In this document: positions 15,101 to 24,023 of the stretch, one piece after another
Layout of the letters: every line of letters begins with the position of its first letter
How positions within the stretch are numbered: position 1 is the first letter of the stretch
Assembly: GCF_023515955.1 (NCBI RefSeq)
Contig: NZ_CP097322.1
Location: 4,884,501-4,948,500, forward strand
Length of the DNA stretch: 64,000 bases
Direction: 5' to 3'
Source: Streptomyces sp. RerS4
GTDB lineage: Bacteria > Actinomycetota > Actinomycetes > Streptomycetales > Streptomycetaceae
The notes under the pieces: model-generated
The model's database searches: none
Seen by the model: the letters and a program-made list of their open reading frames with translations, nothing else
What the model was told of the DNA's origin: nothing
Position numbers and translations under genes: made by a program

Positions 15101-16281
15101 CCCGCCACCACCTTCTCCTCGGCGGGCAGCGAAGCCCGCACCCGCCACACCGTCCCCACGGCGCCCGCCGTGAAATCCCCGCCCAGCAGCTCCGCGCGCT
15201 CGCGCATGCCGACCAGGCCCGCCCCGGAACCCGGCGCGCGCGGGCCCGGCCCGTCCCCGTACGGCGAGTCCACCCCCACGGTCAGCAGCCCGGCCGCCCG
15301 CGCCACCCGCACCCGGACCGTGCCGGGCGCCGCGTGCTTGAGGGCATTGGTCAGCGACTCCTGCACGATCCGGTACGCCGCCAGCTCCACCGGCGTCGGC
15401 AGCGCCGCCCCGGGGGGCCTGAGGTCCTCCAGTACGAAGTCCAGCCCACTGCCGGAGCCGTTCGTCCGGGCCTGCTCGACCAGCGCGTCGAGGCCGTCCA
15501 GCGTGGGCACGGCGTCGGCCCCCTGCCCGGCCCCGGCGTCCCGCAGCAGTCCGATCAACCGACGCATCTCGGCCAGCCCCTGCACGCTGTTCTCGCGGAT
15601 CACGCCGAGCGCCTCGCGGCTGGTGGCGGGGGAGTCGATGGACAGCGCGGCGGTGGAGTGGATGGCGATGGCCGACAGGTGGTTCGCCACCATGTCGTGC
15701 AGCTCCCGCGCCATCCGGGCCCGCTCGGCCATCACCGCCTGGGTACGGTCCATCTCGGCCAGCAGCGCCGTCTGCTCGGCCCGCAGCCGGGCGGCCTCGG
15801 CGGCCTCGCGGTGGTTGCGCAGGGTGGCGCCCGTCAGGGCGGGGCCGAAGGTCACGACGCCGGTGATCAGACCGAGCAGCAGGGCCTGCGGGGTGCGCAG
15901 CCAGGTCACGCTGCCGATCGTGACGGCGACGGTGAGCAGGCCGGTGCCGATCGGCAGCCGGCGGGCCATCGCGGGGGACCCGTAGACGACGGCCGCGTAG
16001 ACGAGGTCCGTGAAGATCAGCAGGGTGGCCAGGTTCCCCACCGTGAACGTGTCGGCGATCATCCCGGCCGTGCCGACGATCAGGGTCGCCCGGGGCGCGG
16101 TGCGGCGCAGCAGCTCCATCGCACCGAGGACCACCAGCGGGACCAGGGCCGCCCACGCGGGCAGGACGTCGCGGGCGCCGTTGCTGTGGACGCCGAAGGA
16201 CCACAGCAGCAGGCCCGCCGACACGCTGATCACGGCGAGCAGGACGTCGTCGCGGTGGGGCCGAAGGCTCGTGTGGGTCAC
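15097..16281 (-). CDS. chiS: sensor histidine kinase (ChiS), HisKA_3 type
   Basis: About 394 aa with GTG at 16279-16281 (M-T-H-T-S-L-R-P-H-R-D-D), which has GGATGGGA upstream; the frame stays open to 16380. The first 155 residues contain about six hydrophobic helices with short loops. A dimerisation/phospho-acceptor helix M-A-R-E-L-H-D-M-V-A-N-H-L-S-A-I-A-I follows, then an HATPase domain with Q-E-S-L-T-N-A-L-K-H-A and G-A-G-L-V-G-M-R-E-R. It has no large extracytoplasmic domain, so it senses within or near the membrane. Partner of ChiR. Confidence 0.9.
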   Translation of the reverse strand: MTHTSLRPHRDDVLLAVISVSAGLLLWSFGVHSNGARDVLPAWAALVPLVVLGAMELLRRTAPRATLIVGTAGMIADTFTVGNLATLLIFTDLVYAAVVYGSPAMARRLPIGTGLLTVAVTIGSVTWLRTPQALLLGLITGVVTFGPALTGATLRNHREAAEAARLRAEQTALLAEMDRTQAVMAERARMARELHDMVANHLSAIAIHSTAALSIDSPATSREALGVIRENSVQGLAEMRRLIGLLRDAGAGQGADAVPTLDGLDALVEQARTNGSGSGLDFVLEDLRPPGAALPTPVELAAYRIVQESLTNALKHAAPGTVRVRVARAAGLLTVGVDSPYGDGPGPRAPGSGAGLVGMRERAELLGGDFTAGAVGTVWRVRASLPAEEKVVAG

Positions 16282-16382
16282 GGTCCCATCCAACACGGTG
16301 CGGCAGGGCGCGGCCTCGCCGTCGGGGCGGAGACGGGGCGGCGGCGCGGTACATCGAAGGATGCAGTCACGATTCGTCACCC

Positions 16383-17027
16383 GTGACGACGCCGAGGGGC
16401 GGCGCGGACGGGAGTCTGGACGAGGAAGAGAGAACCGACCCCGACCGGACGGAGAGACCCGTGCTCGTCGCGCTGATCATCACCTGCGAGATCGCCTTCT
16501 GGGTGCTGCTGGCCGGGGGACTCGCCCTGCGCTACCTGGCGAAGAAGCCGAGGCTCGGCGCGGCCGTCCTGCTGTGCGAGCCGCTCCTGGAACTGGTGCT
16601 GCTGGTGGTCACCACCCTGGACCTTCGCAACGGCGGCGAGCCGGGCTGGTCGCACGGGGTCGCGGCCCTGTACATCGGCTACACCGTGGCGTTCGGCCAC
16701 GCGACCGTGAAGTGGCTCGACGCGCAGGCCGCGTACCGCTTCGGCGGCGGCCCGAAGCCGCCCGGCCCGAAGTACGGCAAGGAGCGGGCCCTCCACGAAT
16801 GGAAGCTCTGGATCCGGACGCTGCTCGGCGCGGCCGTCGCGGTCGGACTGCTCCAGATCGCGATCTGGTACGTCGGCGACGCGGCCGACACCGGCACCCT
16901 CCAGTCGACGCAGTTCGCCGCGCTGCGGGTGCTCGGCATCCACGCCGTCATCGCCGCGACGTACTCGATCTGGCCGCGCAAGGCCCCGACGGAGGCGGGG
17001 GAGAAGGCCCGCGTGGACGCTTCCTAG
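16383..17027 (+). CDS. integral membrane protein of unknown function
   Basis: 214 aa from GTG 16383, which has no ribosome-binding site; an in-frame GTG at 16461 with GGAGAG 4 nt upstream would give 188 aa and may be the true start. Four hydrophobic helices are visible (about residues 29-50, 60-80, 93-112 and 147-170), plus a weaker fifth. A basic Gly/Pro loop, G-G-G-P-K-P-P-G-P-K-Y-G-K, lies between helices 3 and 4. I do not recognise a domain. It is divergent from chiS (102 bp apart) and convergent with the adenosyltransferase gene; their stop codons share the palindrome CTAG at 17024-17027. Confidence 0.75.
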   Translation: MTTPRGGADGSLDEEERTDPDRTERPVLVALIITCEIAFWVLLAGGLALRYLAKKPRLGAAVLLCEPLLELVLLVVTTLDLRNGGEPGWSHGVAALYIGYTVAFGHATVKWLDAQAAYRFGGGPKPPGPKYGKERALHEWKLWIRTLLGAAVAVGLLQIAIWYVGDAADTGTLQSTQFAALRVLGIHAVIAATYSIWPRKAPTEAGEKARVDAS

Positions 17028-17596
17028 CGCTCGCCGCCCGGCACCCACAGGACGTCGCCGACCTCCTTGTTGGCCGTACGGGCCAGGATGAAGAGGAGGT
17101 CGGACAGGCGGTTGAGGTAGGTCGCCGTCAGCGGGTTCATCACCTCGCCGTGCACCTCCAGCGCCGCCCACGTGGAGCGCTCGGCCCGCCGGACCACCGT
17201 GCAGGCCTGGTGCAGCAGGGCCGCGCCGGGGGTGCCGCCGGGGAGGATGAAGCTGCGCAGCTTCTCCAGCTCCTCGTTGAAGGCGTCGCAGTCCGCCTCC
17301 AGCCGGTCGATGTAGAACTGCTCCACCCGCAGCGGCGGGTACTCGGGGTTCTCCACCACCGGGGTGCACAGGTCCGCGCCCACGTCGAACAGGTCGTTCT
17401 GCACGCGGACCAGGACCTTCACCACCGCCTCCGGGAGCGCGCCCAGCGCGATGGCCGTACCGATGGCGGCGTTGGCCTCGTTGGCGTCCGCGTACGCGGA
17501 GATGCGCAGGTCGGTCTTCTGCGTGCGGCTCATGTCGCCGAGGGCGGTCGTGCCCTTGTCACCGGTGCGGGTGTAGATGCGCGTGAGGTTCACCAT
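17024..17596 (-). CDS. ATP:cob(I)alamin adenosyltransferase, PduO type
   Basis: 190 aa. The start R-I-Y-T-R-T-G-D-K-G-T-T-A-L-G is the ATP-binding N-terminus of PduO-type enzymes. S-A-Y-A-D-A-N-E-A-N and V-V-R-R-A-E-R-S are the other conserved blocks. It makes adenosylcobalamin, the cofactor required by IcmA and methylmalonyl-CoA mutase; icmA and meaB lie elsewhere in this window. It has the only gene copy visible here and is transcribed alone. Confidence 0.93.
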   Translation of the reverse strand: MVNLTRIYTRTGDKGTTALGDMSRTQKTDLRISAYADANEANAAIGTAIALGALPEAVVKVLVRVQNDLFDVGADLCTPVVENPEYPPLRVEQFYIDRLEADCDAFNEELEKLRSFILPGGTPGAALLHQACTVVRRAERSTWAALEVHGEVMNPLTATYLNRLSDLLFILARTANKEVGDVLWVPGGER

Positions 17597-17795
17597 GAGG
17601 CCAGCGTAGACGCCGCGGTGTGAACTGCACGGCTGCGGACGGGTCCTGGCCCGTCCGGTGTGATGTCCGTCAGCTGAGACGTGACGCGTGTTACTTCACG
17701 GTCACTGCGCCCCTCACGGGCGCTAGTCTCCGCCGGAGAGGCTACGAGACAGGGCCTTGTCGAGACTGGGCCTGACTAAGAACGTGGGGTGTGCA

Positions 17796-18644
17796 GTGGC
17801 TGGGAAGCTCGCCGTCATCGGTGCCGGACTGATGGGTTCCGGAATCGCTCAGGTCTCCGCTCAGGCGGGGTGGGACGTCGTTCTGAGGGATGTCACCGAC
17901 GCCGCGCTGACCCGTGGCACGGACGGCATCAAGGCCTCGTACGACAAGTTCGTCTCCAAGGGCAAGATGACGGCCGAGGACGCGGAGGCGGCCCTCGGTC
18001 GCATCACCACGACCACCGACCTCGCGGCGGTCGCCGACGTGGACATCGTCGTCGAGGCCGTCTTCGAGAAGCTTGAGGTCAAGCACGAGATCTTCCGTGC
18101 CCTCGACGAGCTGGTGCGCGAGGACACGATCCTGGCCTCCAACACCTCCGCCATCCCGATCACCAAGATCGCGGCCGTGACGAAGCGTCCGGAGCGGGTC
18201 GTCGGCGCGCACTTCTTCTCGCCCGTCCCGATGATGCAGCTCTGCGAGCTGGTGCGCGGCTACAAGACGAGCGACGAAGCCCTCGCCACCACGCGGGCGT
18301 TCGCCGAGTCCGTCGGCAAGACGTGCATCGTCGTCAACCGCGATGTGGCCGGTTTCGTGACGACCCGTCTGATCTCCGCCCTGGTCGTCGAGGCCGCGAA
18401 GCTCTACGAATCGGGCGTGGCCTCCGCCGAGGACATCGACATCGCGTGCAAGCTGGGCTTCGGCCACGCCATGGGGCCGCTGGCCACCGCCGACCTCACC
18501 GGCGTGGACATCCTGCTGCACGCCACGAGCAACATCTACACCGAGTCCCAGGACGAGAAGTTCGCGCCGCCGGAGCTGATGCGCCGCATGGTCGACGCCG
18601 GCGACCTCGGCCGCAAGAGCGGCCAAGGCTTCTACCAGCACTGA
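17796..18644 (+). CDS. 3-hydroxybutyryl-CoA dehydrogenase
   Basis: 282 aa from GTG 17796, which has GGGG about 7 nt upstream; the frame stays open to 17757. N-terminal Rossmann fold L-A-V-I-G-A-G-L-M-G-S-G-I-A. The S-N-T-S-A-I-P-I-T block and catalytic H in G-A-H-F-F-S-P-V-P are present, and the C-terminal helical domain with G-F-G-H-A-M-G-P-L closes it. NAD(P)-dependent oxidation/reduction of 3-hydroxybutyryl-CoA, linking acetoacetyl-CoA (from thiolase) to butyryl-CoA and so to the IcmA step. A candidate -10 TAGTCT lies at 17724-17729; I found no clear -35. Confidence 0.92.
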   Translation: MAGKLAVIGAGLMGSGIAQVSAQAGWDVVLRDVTDAALTRGTDGIKASYDKFVSKGKMTAEDAEAALGRITTTTDLAAVADVDIVVEAVFEKLEVKHEIFRALDELVREDTILASNTSAIPITKIAAVTKRPERVVGAHFFSPVPMMQLCELVRGYKTSDEALATTRAFAESVGKTCIVVNRDVAGFVTTRLISALVVEAAKLYESGVASAEDIDIACKLGFGHAMGPLATADLTGVDILLHATSNIYTESQDEKFAPPELMRRMVDAGDLGRKSGQGFYQH

Positions 18645-18701
18645 GCACAGACGTTCGAGCCCCGGCACCCTACGGGGTGAATTAGGTATCGGTTCGCTCA
18701 C

Positions 18702-18755
18702 GGTCGGCAACTTCACTGCCCCCGCCGCAGTCAGATGCAGTGAGAGTTGCCGACC
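18702..18755 (+). terminator. long inverted repeat after hydroxybutyryl-CoA dehydrogenase gene
   Basis: The arm GGTCGGCAACTTCACTGC (18702-18719) pairs with GCAGTGAGAGTTGCCGACC (18737-18755) with one bulged base and a 17-nt loop. It starts 58 bp after the stop and 150 bp before the STAS start is complete, so it is a probable terminator, although an operator for the STAS gene cannot be excluded. Confidence 0.6.
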
Positions 18756-18801
18756 AGGGACCAGTCGGACCACACGTACGCAGGACAGCCGGGGAGCACA
18801 C

Positions 18802-19125
18802 ATGCACATCAGGGGCGACCACGCCGAACTCGCTGTCGGGGGTCGCCTCGACGTGCGCAGCGCGGCGGACGCCCGTACGGCCCTGCACACCGCCCTCGAC
18901 GACGGCCACGGCGACCTCGTGCTCGACCTCACCGGACTCGACTCCTGGGACGCGACCGGACTCGGCGTGATCATGGGCGCCCACCGGCGGGCCGGCCGCA
19001 CCGGCCGCCGCCTGGTCCTGCGCGGGGTGCCCGCGCAGATGCAGCGCCTCCTGGTGGCGACCCGGCTGCACCGCATCCTCGCGATCGAGGGCGGACTGGA
19101 AGCGGAGTCCCTGCCCCGGGTGTAG
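18802..19125 (+). CDS. STAS-domain protein (anti-sigma-factor antagonist family) lacking the acceptor Ser
   Basis: 107 aa covering a single STAS domain. L-D-L-T-G-L-D-S-W-D-A-T-G-L-G-V-I aligns with the D-S-[ST]-G-L-G-V loop of SpoIIAA/RsbV. In those proteins the first Ser after Asp is phosphorylated by the anti-sigma kinase; here it is Ala, and only the following Thr is kept. No anti-sigma kinase or sigma gene is next to it. A GGGGAGC site precedes the ATG. It may act in a partner switch that is not phospho-regulated; its partner is unknown. Confidence 0.8.
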   Translation: MHIRGDHAELAVGGRLDVRSAADARTALHTALDDGHGDLVLDLTGLDSWDATGLGVIMGAHRRAGRTGRRLVLRGVPAQMQRLLVATRLHRILAIEGGLEAESLPRV

Positions 19126-19200
19126 GGCCCGGAGCAGGGACCATCGGAGCAGCGACTAAATGGGCTGCGGGCGCGGGAGCGCTTCCGCTTTCATGGCCGC

Positions 19201-19845
19201 ATGGTGTCCACCGACCGACTGCTCGCCTTCGCGGCCATGTCCCTCCTGCTGATCGTGATACCCGGCCCGAGCGTGCTCTTCGTCATCGGGCGCGCGCTCG
19301 CACAGGGCCGCCGGGTCGCGCTGACCACCGTCGTCGGCAACACGCTCGGCTCCTACGTGCTCGTCGTGGCCGTGGCCCTCGGCGTCGGGGCGGTCGTCGA
19401 GCGGTCCGTCCTCGTCTTCACCGCGCTCAAGATCGCCGGCGCCGCGTACCTCGTGTACCTGGGCGTCAAGGCCGTACGGCAGCGCGGATCCCTGCACGCC
19501 GCCCTCACCGGCCGCGAGGCGCCCCCGGTGAGCGGCACCCTGCGGACCCTGGCCGAGGGCTTCGCCGTCGGCGTCGCCAACCCGAAGACCATCGTCTTCT
19601 ACGCCGCCGTGCTGCCCCAGTTCGTCGACCGCGGCCAGGGGCACGTCATGCTCCAGATGCTGGTGCTCGGTCTGGTCTTCAACGCCCTCGCCCTGGTCTG
19701 CGACAGCGCGTGGGGCCTGGTCGCGGCCACCACGCGCGGCTGGTTCGCCCGATCGCCCCGCCGGCTCTCCCTCGTCGGCGGCATCGGCGGACTCACGATG
19801 ATCGGGCTCGGCGTCACCGTCGCCGCGACCGGCCGCAAGGACTGA
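19201..19845 (+). CDS. LysE/RhtB family amino-acid exporter
   Basis: 214 aa with six hydrophobic helices. The signature I-P-G-P-S-V-L-F-V-I-G-R-A-L-A-Q-G-R-R near the N-terminus and A-N-P-K-T-I-V-F-Y in the middle are typical of the LysE/RhtB superfamily. It exports amino acids or related metabolites from the cytoplasm; the substrate cannot be told from sequence. It lies 75 bp after the STAS gene on the same strand and may share its transcript. Confidence 0.88.
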   Translation: MVSTDRLLAFAAMSLLLIVIPGPSVLFVIGRALAQGRRVALTTVVGNTLGSYVLVVAVALGVGAVVERSVLVFTALKIAGAAYLVYLGVKAVRQRGSLHAALTGREAPPVSGTLRTLAEGFAVGVANPKTIVFYAAVLPQFVDRGQGHVMLQMLVLGLVFNALALVCDSAWGLVAATTRGWFARSPRRLSLVGGIGGLTMIGLGVTVAATGRKD

Positions 19846-20052
19846 GAAGCCGCAGGCCCCCAGGGCGCCGGCCGGAATTATCCGGAGAAAACCGGACGGT
19901 AGGGGGGCGAAGGCACCCCCTGAGCTTTCCGCGCCCCCGTCCACGGTCTAGGCTCCGGGCGGAAACCGGACCAGAAGCGACAGCGACGTGCGAGCGAGCG
20001 ACGGCCGGGCACAGGACGGCGACGGCGCGCGACGCGATCGGGGGACTTGGTC

Positions 20053-22608
20053 ATGGACCGTACGCAGGGGCAGCCCCATCAGGGCGAGCGGCCCACCACG
20101 GGCCTGCCCGCCGAGGCACCCGGCGGCCCGACCGCCGGCGCGAGGCGGTCCCCGGGGGCCGGTGCGCCCGCCCGGATGGTGACGCTGACCGCAGGGGAGT
20201 TCTCCCTCACCGTCAACCCCGTCGACGGCAGCGAGATCGAACCCCTGCGCCCCGGGAGCGAACGCCGCACGGACCGCCCCACCCGCCGCGGCGCCGCCGC
20301 CCGCGCCGCCGGGACTCCGCCGCGCGACCGCCCGTCCTGCCCGGCCCGCCCCTGCCCGCCCGACCGCCCCGCTCGCGCGTCGAGGAACGCGACCGCCTCG
20401 TACGCCTCCTCGGCCGCGGCCGCTCCGTACGCCTCACCGGCCCCGCCGGATCCGGCCGCACCACGCTCCTCGACGCCGTCGCCCACGCCTGCGCCGGCCT
20501 CGCGCCCGACGGGGTCGTCCGGATCAGCGGCCACGGGCAGCACCAGCCGACCGAGATCCTGCACGCGTTGTACGCCGCCGTCTACGACACCACCGACCGC
20601 CGCCCCGACCGTACGCAGCTCCTCGCGCGGGTCCGCGACATCGGCGCGATCGTGCTCCTCGACGACCTGGAACTCGGCGGCCCCGCCCTCGACGAGCTGC
20701 TGCGCGCCACCCCCGAGTGCGCCTTCCTCCTCGTCGCCGGCCCCGACACCAAACCGCCGGCCGACGACTCCCACCTGGAGGAGGTCTTCCTCGGCGGGCT
20801 CGACGCGACCGAATGCGTCCTGCTGCTGGAGGCGGCCACCGGTCGCGCCCTGACCGACGAGGAACGGGCCTGGGCGGCGGACCTGCGCTTCGCCTCCGAG
20901 GGCCTGGCGCTGCGCTTCGTCCAGGCGGCCGCGCTGCTGCGCCAACGCGACGAGCTGAACCGGCTGCCCGAGGCGGACGACGACGAGGAACCGGGCGTCT
21001 TCGAGGAACGCCCCCGCGACCCCGCCCCCATACCGCTGCCCACCCTCGCCGAGGCCGCGGCCCCCGCCGAGCTGCTCGCCTCCCGCGTCAGCGAGTCGGC
21101 CCGCGCCGCCCTGCGGTTCGCCTGCGCGCTGGGCGGGGAACTCCCGCACCACACCCACCTGCCGGCGCTGGTCGGCGACACGCACGCCGACACCGCCGTC
21201 GCCGAACTCCTCGGCTGCGGGCTGATCACCCCCGTCGGACCGCGCTACCGGCTGTCCGAGGGCGTCGCCCGACAGCTGGAGGAGGCCGGCTACGGGGACA
21301 CCGCCGCCGAGGAGGCCCGTACCGCCGCCCGGCACTACGCCTGGTGGACCGGGCACGCCTCGGTGACCCCGGAACGGGTCGCGGCGGAGGCGGACGCGGT
21401 GCTGGCCGCGCTCGCCGGGGCCGATGTGGTGGCCGCCGTCCTGCTGGCCCGCACGGCCGCGCCGGCCCTCGCGGCCTCCCTGCACTGGGAGGCGTGGGAG
21501 CGGGTGCTGCGCGCCGGGGCGGAGGCCGCGCGGAAGGCGGGAGAGGTCGCCGAGCAGGCGTACTTCCACCACGAACTCGGCGTGCTCGCGCTGTGCGAGA
21601 GCCGCCTCGGCCGGGCCCGCGCCGAGCTGGAGGCCTCGATCGGGCTGCGCGGCGCGCTCGCGGACAAGCGCGGGACGGTCTCGGGGCGGCGGGCGCTGGC
21701 GCTCGTCACCGACCGCGAGGCGCTGGGCGTGAAGGTCTCGCCGCCGCTGCGACTGGAGCCGCCGGCGGTGGCCGTGACGAAGCCGGTACCGCCCGCCGTG
21801 TCGGCCGCGCCCGTCGCGCCGGCCCTTCCCGCGGCTCCGGACGCCGCCGTCGCGCCCGTCGCTCCCGTCGCGCCGGTTGCGCCCGTCGCTCCCGTCGCTG
21901 CCCTCGGGACGGCGTCGGAGGCCGTCACCCAGGTGACCCCGGTGATCGGCCGGCCGGGGTCCGGGCCGGCGACGACGCCGACCACTCTCTCGGAGGTGTT
22001 CGAGGACGCCTTCCCGAACACCCCCATGACCGCCCCGGCCCCCGGCCACCCCCGCCGGCCCGGACCGGAGCCGGCCGGCCGCCGCCCCAGGACGGTGCTG
22101 TTGGCCGCCGCCGGAGCCCTCACGGTGGTGGCGCTCGGCACGGTCGTCGGCCTGTCGATGGCGTCCGGTGACCCGGAGGCGCCCAAGGCCCCGCCGGCGT
22201 CCTCGACCCCGCCGCCGGAGGCGTCGGGGGAACCGGGCCGCGGCGGGAACGATCCCGCACCGGAGCCGGCGACCTCCGCCGCCCCGCTCCCGGAGAGCCC
22301 GGAGCCCCGTCCGCCGCGCCCGAGCCGGGTGGGCAGCGGCAGCCGGAGCGGCCGGCCGAGCCGGGGCGTACGCCCGGACCGCAGCGCCCGCCGGCGACGA
22401 AGCCGGCTCCGCCCGGACCGGGCACCCCGAAGCCCCGGGCCCGGTCACCTCGCCGCCGAGCCCGCCGAGCTCGCCGACCCCGCCCAGCCCCGAGCCGCCG
22501 AGCACGCCCCCGACTCCGTCCACGGCGGGTCCGACGCAACCGGACACCCCGACCACCTCGGCGGCGGCCCCGCAGACCCCCGCCGCCCCGACGGGGACGG
22601 CGGCCTGA
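20053..22608 (+). pseudogene. ATP-binding (P-loop) membrane-anchored protein, frame broken at three single-base sites
   Basis: A coherent protein of about 851 aa emerges only if three G/C runs each regain one base: GGG at 20311-20313, CCCC at 22305-22308, and CCCCGGG at 22433-22439. The N-terminus MDRTQGQPHQGERPTTG and a stretch to about residue 86 are in frame 1. The P-loop G-P-A-G-S-G-R-T-T-L-L and a long helical (TPR/SARP-ATPase-like) body follow in frame 3. A membrane helix (R-T-V-L-L-A-A-A-G-A-L-T-V-V) lies near residue 690. The Pro/Ser/Thr-rich tail uses frames 2 and then 1, ending TGA at 22608. Start ATG 20053 has GGGG upstream. Streptomycetes usually carry an intact homologue here (from memory, SCO5387-like). 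Either the assembly has homopolymer errors or the gene is decaying. Confidence 0.7.
21849..21902 (+). repeat. six tandem copies of a 9-bp unit encoding Val-Ala-Pro
   Basis: Units close to GTCGCGCCC repeat six times without a gap inside the ATP-binding gene and encode V-A-P-V-A-P-V-A-P, a flexible linker between the helical body and the membrane helix. Such repeats vary in number between strains. Confidence 0.8.
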
Positions 22609-22647
22609 GCGGCGGGCGCCGCGGACGCCGCAGTACGCCGGAGCCGA

Positions 22648-23319
22648 TCAGAACAGGCGGAGCTTGTCGTCCTCGATGCCGCGCAGGGCGTCGTAGTCGA
22701 GCACCACGCAGTCCATGCCCCGGTCATTGGCCAAAACCCGCGCCTGCGGCTTGATCTCCTGGGCCGCGAACACGCCACGCACCGGGGCCAGATGCGGATC
22801 GCGGTTCAGCAGTTCCAGGTACCGCGTGAGCTGCTCCACACCGTCGATCTCGCCCCGGCGCTTGATCTCCACCGCCACCGTCGCGCCCGCCGCGTCGCGA
22901 CACAGGATGTCGACGGGGCCGATCGCCGTCATGTACTCGCGTCGGATCAGGGTGTAGCCCTCGCCCAGCGTGTCGATGCGGTCGGCGAGCAGCTCTTGGA
23001 GGTGTGCCTCGACGCCGTCCTTGATGAGCCCGGGGTCGGTGCCCAGCTCGTGGGAGGAGTCGTGGAGGACTTCCTCCATGGTGATGATGAGCTTCTCGCC
23101 CGCCTTGTTGACGACGGTCCAGACGTTCGCCTCGTCCCCGCTCCCCTCCTTGAGGGTGCACGGAGGCGACATCCAGTTGAGCGGTTTGTACGCCCGGTCG
23201 TCCGCGTGGATCGAGACACTGCCGTCGGCCTTCACGAGGATCAGACGGGGTGCCGAGGGCAGATGGGCGGTGAGCCGGCCCGCGTAGTCGACGGAGCAGC
23301 GGGCAATGACGAGACGCAT
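22648..23319 (-). CDS. nucS: mismatch-specific endonuclease NucS/EndoMS
   Basis: 223 aa; ATG at 23317-23319 (M-R-L-V-I-A-R-C-S-V-D-Y-A-G-R-L). The C-terminal RecB-like nuclease domain has the D-x(n)-E-x-K core in G-P-V-D-I-L-C-R-D-A and V-A-V-E-I-K-R-R, followed by Q-L-T-R-Y. The N-terminal dimerisation domain is also complete. NucS replaces MutS/MutL mismatch repair in actinobacteria by cutting both strands at mismatches, and is linked to the beta clamp through its C-terminus (here D-D-K-L-R-L-F). It converges on the ATP-binding gene, 39 bp apart. Confidence 0.95.
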   Translation of the reverse strand: MRLVIARCSVDYAGRLTAHLPSAPRLILVKADGSVSIHADDRAYKPLNWMSPPCTLKEGSGDEANVWTVVNKAGEKLIITMEEVLHDSSHELGTDPGLIKDGVEAHLQELLADRIDTLGEGYTLIRREYMTAIGPVDILCRDAAGATVAVEIKRRGEIDGVEQLTRYLELLNRDPHLAPVRGVFAAQEIKPQARVLANDRGMDCVVLDYDALRGIEDDKLRLF

Positions 23320-23538
23320 GGTCGGCAACGCTACTCGACTGCGAGGCCTCCACGCGATTCGCCCCTGAAAGCCCCGTTCGCCGATGGCGCGTTGTATGCG
23401 CATTCTCCTGGTGCGGCACCCGGTGGGCGCCTACCGTGGTGAGCGGGAGGTTGCCGAGCGTGCACACTGCGTCGCGGCCTCCTTCCCTGCCCGTAAGACT
23501 TCGGCACACCAAACGCCGGGGTCACGAGAGGAGAACCC

Positions 23539-23931
23539 ATGTCGCTCGACGTCTCACCGGCCCTACTCGAACAGGCCGAGCGAGGCGAGGTCGACGAAGC
23601 CGCTTTCGTCGACTGCGTCCGGACCTCCCTGCCCTACGCATGGGAGATGATCAGCTCGTTGGTGGGCCGGCTGGAGGTTGAGGGCGGACAGTTCGTCGAC
23701 AACCAGACGCCGCCGCCGAACGAGCAGGCGCGCGGCCAGCTGCTGCGCGCGCTCGCGAGTGACGCGATACGTGGTGCGCTGCAGCGCCACTTCGGGGTGC
23801 GCCTGGCCTTCCAGAACTGCCACCGTGTCGCCGTGTTCCCGCTGGATTCCTCGGTGGACGACCGGCTCGCCAAGTTCACCTCGATCCGCGGCCAGCTGCT
23901 CAACCAGTCGCCGGAACTGCGCGACTGCTAG
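23539..23931 (+). CDS. SCO5389 family protein
   Basis: 130 aa; ATG with GAGAGGAG at 23525-23532. M-S-L-D-V-S-P-A-L-L-E-Q-A-E-R-G-E-V-D-E-A-A-F and the centre S-L-P-Y-A-W-E-M-I-S-S-L match a small conserved Streptomyces family known by its S. coelicolor locus name. There is no signal peptide or membrane segment; it is mostly helical and acidic. The function is unknown. It is transcribed divergently from nucS with a 219-bp gap between, and is followed by an 8-bp-armed hairpin (AGCCCCTGG-like) before the converging luciferase-like gene. Confidence 0.85.
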   Translation: MSLDVSPALLEQAERGEVDEAAFVDCVRTSLPYAWEMISSLVGRLEVEGGQFVDNQTPPPNEQARGQLLRALASDAIRGALQRHFGVRLAFQNCHRVAVFPLDSSVDDRLAKFTSIRGQLLNQSPELRDC

Positions 23932-24023
23932 GTCTTCGCTGCCGCTCCGTGTCGCGGGAGGTGCGACTGACACCGGAGCGGCAGCCCCTGGTCCGGCAGC
24001 CCCGGGTCCCGCCGCGGTCACGT

